From positions 62,001-126,000 of the forward strand of contig CAJUIA010000002.1 of the NCBI GenBank assembly GCA_910586485.1: DNA of 64,000 nucleotides, written 5' to 3'. Position 1 is the first letter of the stretch, and each line of letters begins with the position of its first letter. Positions 25,443 through 33,163 of this stretch are shown here, piece by piece. Origin of the DNA: an uncultured Acetatifactor sp. (lineage in GTDB: Bacteria > Bacillota > Clostridia > Lachnospirales > Lachnospiraceae). A program made the position numbers and the translations under genes. The notes under the pieces were generated by a model, which was given only the letters and a program-made list of their open reading frames with translations, was not told the DNA's origin and did not search any database.

Positions 25443-26222
25443 ATGGGAAGAATAATTGCAATAGCAAATCAAAAAGGGGGAGTAGGTAAGACTACTACTT
25501 CAATTAATCTTTCAGCATGTCTTGCAGAGAAAGGTAAAAAGGTTCTGGTGATTGATACGGATCCCCAGGGAAACACCACCAGTGGTTATGGTATTGATAA
25601 AAATAATCTGGATAATACCATATATGAGTTGGTTTTGGGAGAATGCTCGATCCGGGACTGCATCATTCAAAATGTAATTGAAAATGTATCGGTTCTGCCC
25701 TCCAATGTAAATTTGGCAGCTGCAGAGATAGAGCTGATCGGTATAGACAAAAAGGAATACATATTAAAAAATGAAGTGGATTATATTAAGGAAGAGTATG
25801 ACTTCATAATTATTGACTGTCCTCCCTCTTTAAATATGCTGACCATTAATTCCATGACTACCGCTGACAGTGTTCTTGTTCCAATTCAATGCGAATATTA
25901 TGCACTGGAGGGGTTAAGCCAACTGATCCATACGGTAAATTTGGTAAAAGAGCGGTTAAATCCGGATTTGGAAATGGAAGGTGTGGTATTTACCATGTAT
26001 GATTCCCGTACCAATCTTTCCATGCAGGTAGTGGAAAACGTAAAGGAAAATCTTCACCAAAAAGTATACAGTACCCTGATACCCAGAAATATCAGGTTGG
26101 CAGAAGCCCCCAGCTATGGTATCCCAATTAATAAATATGATGCCAAATCTGCGGGAGCAGAAGCCTATATGAATCTTGCGGATGAAATTATTGAACTGCA
26201 TAACGAGTCCAGGAATCATTAA
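25443..26222 (+). CDS. parA: Chromosome partitioning ATPase ParA/Soj
   Basis: Deviant Walker-A ATPase that works with ParB-parS to move origins and regulate DnaA; about 259 residues. It has the P loop IIAIANQKGGVGKTTTSINL at the very N-terminus, switch DTDPQGNTTSG and Walker B-like FIIIDCPPSL. There is no N-terminal DNA-binding extension, so it is the short chromosomal type. ATG 25443 follows GGAG by six bases; the TTG at 25410 lies in the promoter and is rejected. Forms an operon with parB. Confidence 0.96.
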   Translation: MGRIIAIANQKGGVGKTTTSINLSACLAEKGKKVLVIDTDPQGNTTSGYGIDKNNLDNTIYELVLGECSIRDCIIQNVIENVSVLPSNVNLAAAEIELIGIDKKEYILKNEVDYIKEEYDFIIIDCPPSLNMLTINSMTTADSVLVPIQCEYYALEGLSQLIHTVNLVKERLNPDLEMEGVVFTMYDSRTNLSMQVVENVKENLHQKVYSTLIPRNIRLAEAPSYGIPINKYDAKSAGAEAYMNLADEIIELHNESRNH

Positions 26223-26293
26223 GTAGAGATTGTTTTTTTGTATGGATTGCTAAAGGTCTGGTTAAAAAATTAAGGAAAGGATAACTGCAGAAT

Positions 26294-27199
26294 ATGGCGG
26301 CAAGAGGATTGGGAAAAGGTTTGGATTCTTTGATCCCCAACGCAGTAGGGGAAGCAAAGGTTAAGAAAGAAACAAAAGAAATAAAAGAAGCAGTGAAGGA
26401 AGAAAAGGGCGGACAGGAAACCATTGTTAAAATTTCCATGGTTGAGCCGAACAGGAAGCAGCCACGTAAAAATTTTGATGAAGATGCACTGCAGGAGTTA
26501 TCAGATTCTATTAAGCAGTTTGGATTGATTCAGCCAATCCTGGTACAGGACAGAAAGGATCATTATGAGATCATAGCCGGTGAGCGGAGATGGCGGGCGG
26601 CAAAGCTGGCAGGCTTAAAGGAGATACCTGTTATCATCCGGAATTACTCAGAGCAGGAAATCATGGAGATTTCCCTGATTGAAAATATACAGCGTGAGGA
26701 TTTAAATCCGATTGAAGAAGCGCAGGCATATAAGCGGCTTTTGGAAGAGTTTCACTTAAAGCAGGATGAAGTGGCAGAGAGGGTTTCAAAGAGCCGTGCA
26801 GCAGTTACCAATTCCATGCGTTTGCTAAAGCTCTCTGATGAGGTGCAGCAGATGCTGATAGATGATATGATCAGTACCGGACACGCCCGTGCGCTTTTGG
26901 CAATCGAAGACGAGGAAGAGCAGTACACAGTTGCCCAAAAGATTTTTGACGAAAAGCTCAGTGTCAGAGATGTGGAAAAGCTGGTGAAGAATCTTCATAA
27001 GCCTGAAAAGCCGGCGAAGAAGGCGGCGGATGATAAGACGATGGAGGCCATTTATCTGGATATTGAAGAAAAGCTGAAGACACGTCTCAGCACAAAGGTT
27101 ACCGTGACCTCCAAGGGAGAGGGTGCGGGAAAGATTGAAATTGAATTTTACAATCATGAAGATCTGGACAGGCTTATGGACTTGATGGGAAACAGATAA
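26294..27199 (+). CDS. parB: Chromosome partitioning protein ParB/Spo0J
   Basis: CTP-dependent parS-binding clamp, 301 residues. It has the N-terminal box ARGLGKGLDSLIP that contacts ParA, then the CTPase core with PNRKQPRKNFDEDAL, the GERRWRAAKLAG phosphate-binding motif and ENIQREDLNPIEEA. The central helix-turn-helix is EVAERVSKSRAAVTNSMRLL, followed by a C-terminal dimerisation domain. Its targets are the parS sites about 1.9 kb upstream. Confidence 0.96.
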   Translation: MAARGLGKGLDSLIPNAVGEAKVKKETKEIKEAVKEEKGGQETIVKISMVEPNRKQPRKNFDEDALQELSDSIKQFGLIQPILVQDRKDHYEIIAGERRWRAAKLAGLKEIPVIIRNYSEQEIMEISLIENIQREDLNPIEEAQAYKRLLEEFHLKQDEVAERVSKSRAAVTNSMRLLKLSDEVQQMLIDDMISTGHARALLAIEDEEEQYTVAQKIFDEKLSVRDVEKLVKNLHKPEKPAKKAADDKTMEAIYLDIEEKLKTRLSTKVTVTSKGEGAGKIEIEFYNHEDLDRLMDLMGNR

Positions 27200-27240
27200 T
27201 AAGGTACAATATCCATTTGTAGAGTGGAGCGAGAGAAAAT

Positions 27241-27759
27241 ATGAACAGTTTATTTTTAGACCGGATCGGTCTTGGTTCATTTGATTTGGGATATTTATTC
27301 ATTGCTGCCGTAGTATTGGCAGTAATCATGCTGGCAGTTATTATCCTGCTGATCGTGCAGATCAGAAAAGTAAACGGATTAAAAAAACGTCTGGATAAAT
27401 TTCTGGTAGGAAAGGACGGAATGAGTCTGGAGCAGGATATTATCGGGTTGTGTGAGGATAATAAATTTTTAAAGAACAGTACCGATCGAAATAAAAAGGA
27501 CATCAGAAATTTGTATAAGCAGATGGAAACGGCTTATCAAAAAATGGGATTGGTAAAGTATGATGCGTTTAACCAGATGGGCGGACAGCTTAGCTTCAGC
27601 CTGGCTCTGTTGGACGAGAATAACAACGGATTTATTATCAATTCCGTTCACAGCACGGAAGGATGTTACTCTTATACCAAAGAGATTAAGAATGGTGTCA
27701 GCGCTATTTCTTTGGGAAATGAAGAGGCGGAAGCGCTGGCAATAGCAATGGGAGAATAG
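27241..27759 (+). CDS. DUF4446 family membrane protein
   Basis: Protein of 172 residues with one N-terminal membrane span (about 18-43, very Val/Ile/Ala-rich). A coiled-coil/helical segment follows, then a C-terminal soluble domain (YDAFNQMGGQLSFSLALLDENNNGFIINSVHS; only parts are diagnostic) recognised as DUF4446. The family is commonly encoded after parB in Clostridia. Function unknown; a membrane-anchored partner of segregation is possible but unproven. Confidence 0.85.
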   Translation: MNSLFLDRIGLGSFDLGYLFIAAVVLAVIMLAVIILLIVQIRKVNGLKKRLDKFLVGKDGMSLEQDIIGLCEDNKFLKNSTDRNKKDIRNLYKQMETAYQKMGLVKYDAFNQMGGQLSFSLALLDENNNGFIINSVHSTEGCYSYTKEIKNGVSAISLGNEEAEALAIAMGE

Positions 27760-27798
27760 AATAAAAGACCGTTTTTGCGGCGGAATACGAGGATAATC

Positions 27799-28848
27799 AT
27801 GATATTAAAAAAGATCGACGAACTGAAAGGCGGAGAGATTCTTGCACGGAATATTATGACTTGGGATTATCAGATCATTCTTCCGGAAGGAATCACCATA
27901 CGTAATGATTACATCAACAAATTAAAGGAACTGGGCATTGCAGAGGTCTATATTAAGGAAGAGACAAAGTCTGATGAGATCGTTATTTTAAAATCAGAGA
28001 CGGAAGAGGTCATTCGGGAAACAGTAAAGGACATTCTGGAACGTCATACCTATCAGAATAATAATGAGCTTTCGGAGCTGAGCGATGCGGCAGATAATAT
28101 TATTTCTACAATTTTGGAGGAAGATCAGGTTGTAGAAAAGATATTTGACATTAAAGAAAGAAGCGCGGATATTTATGAGCATTCTATCAGTATTTGCTCC
28201 CTGGCAATTCTGACTGCGCTGAAGCTGAAGGTAGAAATCAAGAAGATCCATGAGATCGGCGTGGGCTGCCTGCTGCATGACATAGGACTGCGCTATACAA
28301 CCGTTGATTACAACAACAAAGACATGGAGGCTTTAAATAAACAGGAGTTGTCTGCTTATAAAAAGCATCCCATTTATGGTTATACCTCTCTTAAGGACGA
28401 GCCCTGGATTTCGGAATTAAGCAAGTCTATTATTCTCTATCATCATGAGCGTATGGACGGCTCCGGCTTTCCTCTTCGTACAAAGGATATTTCCTTTGAA
28501 TGCAGGATTGTAAATGTATGCGATGCCTTTGACGAAATGATCTGCGGAATTGCCTGCGAGCGCAGAAAGGTATATGAAGCCATAGAATATTTGAATAATT
28601 TTAAAGACAAAAAATTTGATGCCAGGATCGTGGATGTATTTTTAGGATTTACGGCCGTGTATCCTTCAGGAACGCATGTTCTTACCAATGAAGGTGAAAC
28701 GGCAATCGTGCTTTCTCAGAATAAAGATTTTAAGGATCGTCCCGTAATCCGTATCATCAAGGACAAGGACGGAAAAGAAGTAAAAGGTGAGGTCATCAAG
28801 GACCTGGTAAAGGTGCATAATATTTTTATAGAGAAAATTTTGGATTGA
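27799..28848 (+). CDS. HD-GYP domain protein, probable cyclic-di-GMP phosphodiesterase
   Basis: About 349 residues from ATG 27799, which has GAGG six bases upstream; the TTG at 27775 is rejected. An N-terminal DUF3391-like region (ILARNIMTWDYQIILPEG) precedes the HD-GYP domain. Visible motifs are LLHDIGLRYT (the HD metal ligands), HPIYGYTSL and the signature HHERMDGSGFP, where GYP is GFP. CDAFDEM follows. It likely hydrolyses cyclic-di-GMP or a related dinucleotide. No receiver domain or membrane span. Confidence 0.85.
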   Translation: MILKKIDELKGGEILARNIMTWDYQIILPEGITIRNDYINKLKELGIAEVYIKEETKSDEIVILKSETEEVIRETVKDILERHTYQNNNELSELSDAADNIISTILEEDQVVEKIFDIKERSADIYEHSISICSLAILTALKLKVEIKKIHEIGVGCLLHDIGLRYTTVDYNNKDMEALNKQELSAYKKHPIYGYTSLKDEPWISELSKSIILYHHERMDGSGFPLRTKDISFECRIVNVCDAFDEMICGIACERRKVYEAIEYLNNFKDKKFDARIVDVFLGFTAVYPSGTHVLTNEGETAIVLSQNKDFKDRPVIRIIKDKDGKEVKGEVIKDLVKVHNIFIEKILD

Positions 28849-28850
28849 AG

Positions 28851-28960
28851 ATTGAAATTTTCAATCGCGAGATTTGTGTCTGCGCGCTGCAAAGTCATAA
28901 ATGACTTGACACAAACTCGTAAGCCATGTATAGTTTGCGCAACAAAGCAGCGCAGAAATG
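28851..28960. other. Structured leader region upstream of serS
   Basis: The gap between the HD-GYP gene and serS is packed with pairing segments: ATTGAAA/TTTTCAAT at 28851-28865; CGAGATTTGTGTC with GACACAAACTCG (one bulge) at about 28868-28919; inside it AAGTCAT-AA-ATGACTT. In competition, TCTGCGCGCTGC pairs with GCAGCGCAGA at 28947-28956. The mutually exclusive pairings suggest a regulatory leader. T-box hallmarks (AGGGTGG...ACCGCG) are absent. Confidence 0.45.
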
Positions 28961-28970
28961 AGAGGAAAAT

Positions 28971-30254
28971 ATGATAGATATTAAGTTTTTAAGAGAAAAC
29001 CCCGAAGCGGTAAAAGAAAATATTCGGAAAAAATTTCAGGAAGAAAAGCTGCCTTTGGTGGATGAGGTGATCGCTCTTGATGCGGAAAACAGAAAAGCAA
29101 AGCAGGAGGGAGACGATCTGCGGAGCCGCCGCAATAAAATTTCCAAGGAAATTGGATCGCTGATGGCTCAGGGCAAAAAAGAAGAAGCCGAGGAAAAAAA
29201 GGCAGAGGTTGCTGCCGGTGCTAAGAGGCTTGCCGAATTGGAGGCTTTGGAAACCGAGCTGCAGGAGAAAATAACAAAGATCATGATGGTGATCCCTAAT
29301 ATCATTGATCCCTCCGTCCCGATCGGAAAGGATGACAGTGAAAATGTGGAAATACAAAAATATGGGGAGCCCACGGTTCCTGATTTTGAAGTACCTTATC
29401 ATGCAGATATTTTAAACAGCATAAATGGATTGGATAAGGAAGCCGCCGGCCGTACCAGCGGAAACGGTTTCTATTATCTTTTAGGAGATGCCGCCAGGAT
29501 TCATTCCGCCATGATCAGCTATGCCAGGGATTTCATGATTGATAAGGGATTCATATATTGCATCCCGCCTTTTATGATCCGCAGCAACGTTGTAAACGGC
29601 GTGATGAGCTTTGCCGAGATGGAAGCAATGATGTATAAAATTGAAGGAGAAGACCTTTACCTGATCGGCACCTCTGAGCATTCCATGATCGGAAAGTTTA
29701 AGGGAGAGCTTGTACCGGAAAATCAGCTGCCGATTACTATGACCTCCTATTCTCCCTGTTTCAGAAAAGAAGTCGGCTCCCATGGAATTGAAGAGAGGGG
29801 AGTTTACCGCGTCCATCAGTTTGAAAAGCAGGAGATGGTAGTTCTTTGTAAGCCGGAAGAATCTATGGACTGGTACAATAAAATGTGGACTTATACGGTG
29901 GACTTCTTCCGCAGCCTGGACATTCCCGTTCGTACACTGGAATGCTGCAGCGGCGACCTGGCAGATTTAAAGGTGAAATCCTGTGATGTGGAAGCCTGGA
30001 GTCCCAGACAGAAAAAATATTTTGAGGTAGGTTCCTGCTCTACTTTAGGAGACGCACAGGCCAGACGGTTGGGAATTCGTACAAAAGGCGAAAACGGGAC
30101 ATACTATGTGCATACCTTAAATAATACGGTGCTGGCATCTCCCAGAGGTTTGATTGCATTTTTGGAAAATAATGTGCAGGCGGACGGCAGTATCAAGATT
30201 CCGGAAGCCCTGCAGCCTTATATGGGCGGAAAGGATAAAATCCTGCCAATGTAA
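28971..30254 (+). CDS. serS: Serine-tRNA ligase
   Basis: Class II aminoacyl-tRNA synthetase, 427 residues, attaching serine to tRNA-Ser and tRNA-Sec. The N-terminal coiled-coil arm (about 30-105) grips the tRNA variable arm. Catalytic motif 2 is FRKEVGSHGIEERGVYRVHQFEK (core FRxE...GxxRxHQF) and motif 3 ends NNTVLASPRGLIAFLE. GAGAGG precedes the ATG. Confidence 0.97.
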   Translation: MIDIKFLRENPEAVKENIRKKFQEEKLPLVDEVIALDAENRKAKQEGDDLRSRRNKISKEIGSLMAQGKKEEAEEKKAEVAAGAKRLAELEALETELQEKITKIMMVIPNIIDPSVPIGKDDSENVEIQKYGEPTVPDFEVPYHADILNSINGLDKEAAGRTSGNGFYYLLGDAARIHSAMISYARDFMIDKGFIYCIPPFMIRSNVVNGVMSFAEMEAMMYKIEGEDLYLIGTSEHSMIGKFKGELVPENQLPITMTSYSPCFRKEVGSHGIEERGVYRVHQFEKQEMVVLCKPEESMDWYNKMWTYTVDFFRSLDIPVRTLECCSGDLADLKVKSCDVEAWSPRQKKYFEVGSCSTLGDAQARRLGIRTKGENGTYYVHTLNNTVLASPRGLIAFLENNVQADGSIKIPEALQPYMGGKDKILPM

Positions 30255-30335
30255 ACAAAGACGGGAATTAAGATCTTTACGGCAAGTGGAATGTAACCAA
30301 AGAAGTCAAATGATATAGGAAAGAGGGTGAGATTT

Positions 30336-31244
30336 TTGCATAAATTTATGAGAGCCATTGGCTTCAGCCATTTTGAAAGCCGCCAAAAGCTGCAGGAGCT
30401 TTTAACAGATGTGGTGATGAATTCCGAGCGGCGGGCGATTACCATGAATACGGTACATGGCTACAGAGAAAATATGCTGTTGGGAGAATTCTGCAAAAAT
30501 TTTGCCGATGGTTTGGGAATTGCCGTTTGCGGTGAATTTGACGACGACGAAAAATTTACTTATGAATATTACTACCCTTATCTGGACGGCAGCGGTATTA
30601 CCTCCTGTGAGGATGTTTCCGTAGAGCGCCATGCAGATAAGGATTCCTATGCCGGGGTATGTGACGATATTAAGGTGGGAATTTCTTTGATTTTTTATCT
30701 GAAAAATAAGATTCCCTATGTAAAGGCCCAGGCCGCAGACAAGCTTCCCATCAGAGGAACTACATTAACGTTGTCGGCATTATCCGTCAGCGGCTCCGTT
30801 TTACTGCCCATTCAAAAAGATGAAGGTCAGATTGAACGCGTTAAGCAGGCTTCCGTCACCAGGAATAATTTACTGGCAGCCGCCAGAAAAGGGGATGAGG
30901 ATGCCATTGAGACCTTGACCCTGGAAGATATGGATATGTATACTACGATTTCCAAGCGGATTTTAAAAGAGGACGTTTTCAGTCTGGTGGATACCTGTTT
31001 TATGCCCTACGGAGTGGAATGTGATCAGTATTCCGTGCTGGGTGAAATTATGGGCATCCGCATGGTAAAAAACAAAATTACGGACGAAAAAATTTATATT
31101 TTAACAATTTGCTGTAATGAATTGACATTTGATGTATCTATTAATATAATAGACTTATTCGGGGAGCCGCAGGTGGGCAGAAGATTTAAAGGAGTCATCT
31201 GGCTTCAGGGACATATTAATTTTCCGGAAGATGCTCTGCTGTAG
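30336..31244 (+). CDS. DUF3881-like conserved protein
   Basis: About 302 residues, soluble, acidic. It resembles the Lachnospiraceae DUF3881 family, as judged by the N-terminus (HKFMRAIGFSHFESRQKLQELL) and position near serS; this assignment is from memory of the family and not certain. GTG 30327, TTG 30336 and ATG 30348 are all in frame. AAAGAGGG overlaps the GTG, so TTG 30336, eight bases later, is preferred. It ends before a terminator and the tRNA gene. Confidence 0.75.
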   Translation: MHKFMRAIGFSHFESRQKLQELLTDVVMNSERRAITMNTVHGYRENMLLGEFCKNFADGLGIAVCGEFDDDEKFTYEYYYPYLDGSGITSCEDVSVERHADKDSYAGVCDDIKVGISLIFYLKNKIPYVKAQAADKLPIRGTTLTLSALSVSGSVLLPIQKDEGQIERVKQASVTRNNLLAAARKGDEDAIETLTLEDMDMYTTISKRILKEDVFSLVDTCFMPYGVECDQYSVLGEIMGIRMVKNKITDEKIYILTICCNELTFDVSINIIDLFGEPQVGRRFKGVIWLQGHINFPEDALL

Positions 31245-31270
31245 TTCCCGTATAAATCCTGTAGCCGGAT

Positions 31271-31293
31271 AATCTGTCAGCTGACGGATTTTT
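31271..31293 (+). terminator. Terminator after the DUF3881-like gene
   Basis: AATCTGTCAG pairs with CTGACGGATT (one G-T pair) and is followed by TTT, immediately before the tRNA gene. Confidence 0.65.
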
Positions 31294-31299
31294 CCGTAA

Positions 31300-31372
31300 G
31301 TTGGTGTAGCACAGTGGATAGTGCAGCCGCCTCCTAAGCGGAAGATCGGGTGTTCGAGTCACCTCACCAACG
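31300..31372 (+). tRNA. tRNA-Arg (anticodon CCT)
   Basis: 73 bases folding as a cloverleaf. The acceptor is GTTGGTG/CACCAAC with discriminator G; the D stem is GCAC/GTGC. The anticodon stem CCGC/GCGG carries loop CTCCTAA (anticodon CCT, reading AGG), and the T arm is GGGTG-TTCGAGT-CACCT. The 3' CCA is not encoded and would be added by the CCA enzyme whose gene begins at the right edge. Confidence 0.95.
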
Positions 31373-31377
31373 TTTTA

Positions 31378-31424
31378 AAGCATTGAAAACAAAGGATTTC
31401 ATCCTTAGATTTTTCAATGCTTTA
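31378..31424 (+). terminator. Terminator after tRNA-Arg
   Basis: AAAGCATTGAAAA (31378-31390) pairs with TTTTTCAATGCTTT; inside is a second hairpin AAGGAT-TTC-ATCCTT. It ends in TTTATT. Confidence 0.7.
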
Positions 31425-31456
31425 TTACATTCAAACGCAAAAGTCACAGGAAAGGC

Positions 31457-31918
31457 ATGGTAATTAGTATGGGAGAAGAACATAAGAAGGGTTTGGATGC
31501 CGAATTAGTATGGGGGGATCTGCAGGCATGCTGTCTGGGTGGTATTTCCTGTAACCTGTGTCAGGGAAAATCCTGTACCATAGGTTATGCCAAGCAGTGT
31601 ATTGAGGAATACCGAAAAGCGCCGAAAAAAGAAGTTCCGGAAGGTGTGGAGCATGTGCCGTCCATAGACCTTAAAGCATTTAATGAAGATCGACTGGAAG
31701 AAGCGATTGCCCATATTTTAAAGGAATGCAAGAATTGTAAGGAGGATCACACGGAAAATTGTATTATCAATGTGATTCGTAACTGCTATGAGGTGGATCT
31801 CTTTGGGGAACCGCATCCATATGAGGGAAGTGCCTTACAGTATTTGATATATTTAAAGGAGCATTTTCCGGAACAGGCGGAGCAGATTGCCGATCTATAT
31901 AAAAAAACGAACACTTAA
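31457..31918 (+). CDS. Cysteine-rich hypothetical protein
   Basis: 153 residues, unrecognised. The N-terminal half has six cysteines in CCLGGISCNLCQGKSC...C spacing and a second group CKNCKEDHTENC, suggesting metal or iron-sulfur binding, although no known ferredoxin pattern is met. The C-terminal half is helical and acidic. No signal peptide, so cytosolic. It stands between tRNA-Arg and a lipoprotein gene with its own ribosome binding site. ATG 31469 is an alternative start. Confidence 0.7.
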   Translation: MVISMGEEHKKGLDAELVWGDLQACCLGGISCNLCQGKSCTIGYAKQCIEEYRKAPKKEVPEGVEHVPSIDLKAFNEDRLEEAIAHILKECKNCKEDHTENCIINVIRNCYEVDLFGEPHPYEGSALQYLIYLKEHFPEQAEQIADLYKKTNT

Positions 31919-31961
31919 AATGATACTTTAAAAGCAAAGCACTCCAGGAAAGCGTAACATT

Positions 31962-33134
31962 ATGAAAAAAAATTGCACGGTTCTGTTTATAACAGCGGTT
32001 TGTCTGCTGACAGCCTGCACGGAGTCCGTTCCGGAATCCGAATCCTATCAGAAAACAGAGGACTCCCATCCTGTTTCTTCGCCTGACCGGGAAGTACAAA
32101 AGCAGGAGGCTTCTGTTCCGGCAGCTGACGATAAAACACCGGATCCGCAGGATGTTTTCGACGGAGAAGCCTTTGCCGCTTACGCCGAGCAGCTGGAGAT
32201 ATTGTACAGCGATAAGAGTAATATGTACAGCTACAGTCTGATTTATGTGGACGAGGATGAGATACCGGAGCTGGTGGTGAAGGGGAATATGGCTGACGGC
32301 CATAATATTTTAACTTACCATGAAGGAAAAGTGGATGTGCTGTGGCTGAACCGTGAAAATTTTACCTATCTGGAAAGAGGAAATCTGCTTTGTAATTCTG
32401 ACGGCGTTTCGGGAGTGTATGCCGATGACGTGTACACCATCCGGGAGGGAAAATGGGAACGTCTTGCAGGCGGAACCAGTGAAATGCTGTGGGAAGACGG
32501 CCCTGTACAGGATGAGAACGGGGAATATGTATTTCAATATTCCTGGAACGGGGAGGATGTGGACCAGGCAGCTTATCAGGAAAGGTTAAATGAGGTATAT
32601 CCGATGAGCCCTGAAAATCCTGGGAAGGAGCCGGAAAGGTATTATATACTGGAGGATCTTCTTTCTCTTTTTACAACCGGAGATGTGTCCTCCGCAGGGC
32701 ACCGGTATGAGCTGGTGACGGAGGACTTAACCTGGACAGAAGCACAGGCTGCCTGTAAGGAAAAGGGAGGGTATCTGGCGACTGTTACGTCCGTTGAGGA
32801 ATGGGAACGGCTTACGGAGCAGATCGAAGCCGAAGGAAAAAGTAATATTGTTTTTTGGGTGGGCGTGAAGGACGTTCACGTATTGGAGCCGGGAGTAGAG
32901 GACGGCTATTATATGCTGGTGCTTTATGACGCGCTGTTTCCGTTCTGGGCTGACGGAGAGCCCGGATACAGAGGGTTTGCGGAGGACGGGACGGAAGTGA
33001 AGGAGGAATGCGGCGCCCTTCTTTACAATAATGTGGACGGGCGGTATGGCCTTAATGATATGCCGGACGATCTGTTATCCGCTGCGCCCTCCTATGCAGG
33101 AAAAATCGGGTACATCTGTGAATACAGCAATTAA
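31962..33134 (+). CDS. Lipoprotein with C-type-lectin-like domain
   Basis: Secreted lipoprotein, 390 residues. The signal peptide ends in lipobox LLTAC (cysteine about 19), followed by a Ser/Pro/Glu-rich linker to about 60. A middle region of unknown fold (YAEQLEILYSDKSNMYSYSL) precedes a C-terminal C-type-lectin-like domain at about 245-390. Visible marks of that fold are RYELVTEDLTWTEAQAACKEKGGYLATV, a WVGV core strand, the ECGALL cysteine and the terminal GYICEYSN. It is probably displayed on the cell surface; ligand unknown. No reverse transcriptase or template repeat of a diversity-generating element is nearby. Confidence 0.82.
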   Translation: MKKNCTVLFITAVCLLTACTESVPESESYQKTEDSHPVSSPDREVQKQEASVPAADDKTPDPQDVFDGEAFAAYAEQLEILYSDKSNMYSYSLIYVDEDEIPELVVKGNMADGHNILTYHEGKVDVLWLNRENFTYLERGNLLCNSDGVSGVYADDVYTIREGKWERLAGGTSEMLWEDGPVQDENGEYVFQYSWNGEDVDQAAYQERLNEVYPMSPENPGKEPERYYILEDLLSLFTTGDVSSAGHRYELVTEDLTWTEAQAACKEKGGYLATVTSVEEWERLTEQIEAEGKSNIVFWVGVKDVHVLEPGVEDGYYMLVLYDALFPFWADGEPGYRGFAEDGTEVKEECGALLYNNVDGRYGLNDMPDDLLSAAPSYAGKIGYICEYSN

Positions 33135-33163
33135 AATAAAAAAGAAAGTATAGAGAGTTTATT

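Noticed and set aside
28849..28970. A T-box leader for serS
   Set aside because: The conserved AGGGTGG-type T-box sequence and an associated terminator are not present, and the region is too short.
31962..33134. A diversity-generating retroelement target
   Set aside because: No reverse transcriptase, accessory protein or adenine-rich template repeat was seen in the window.
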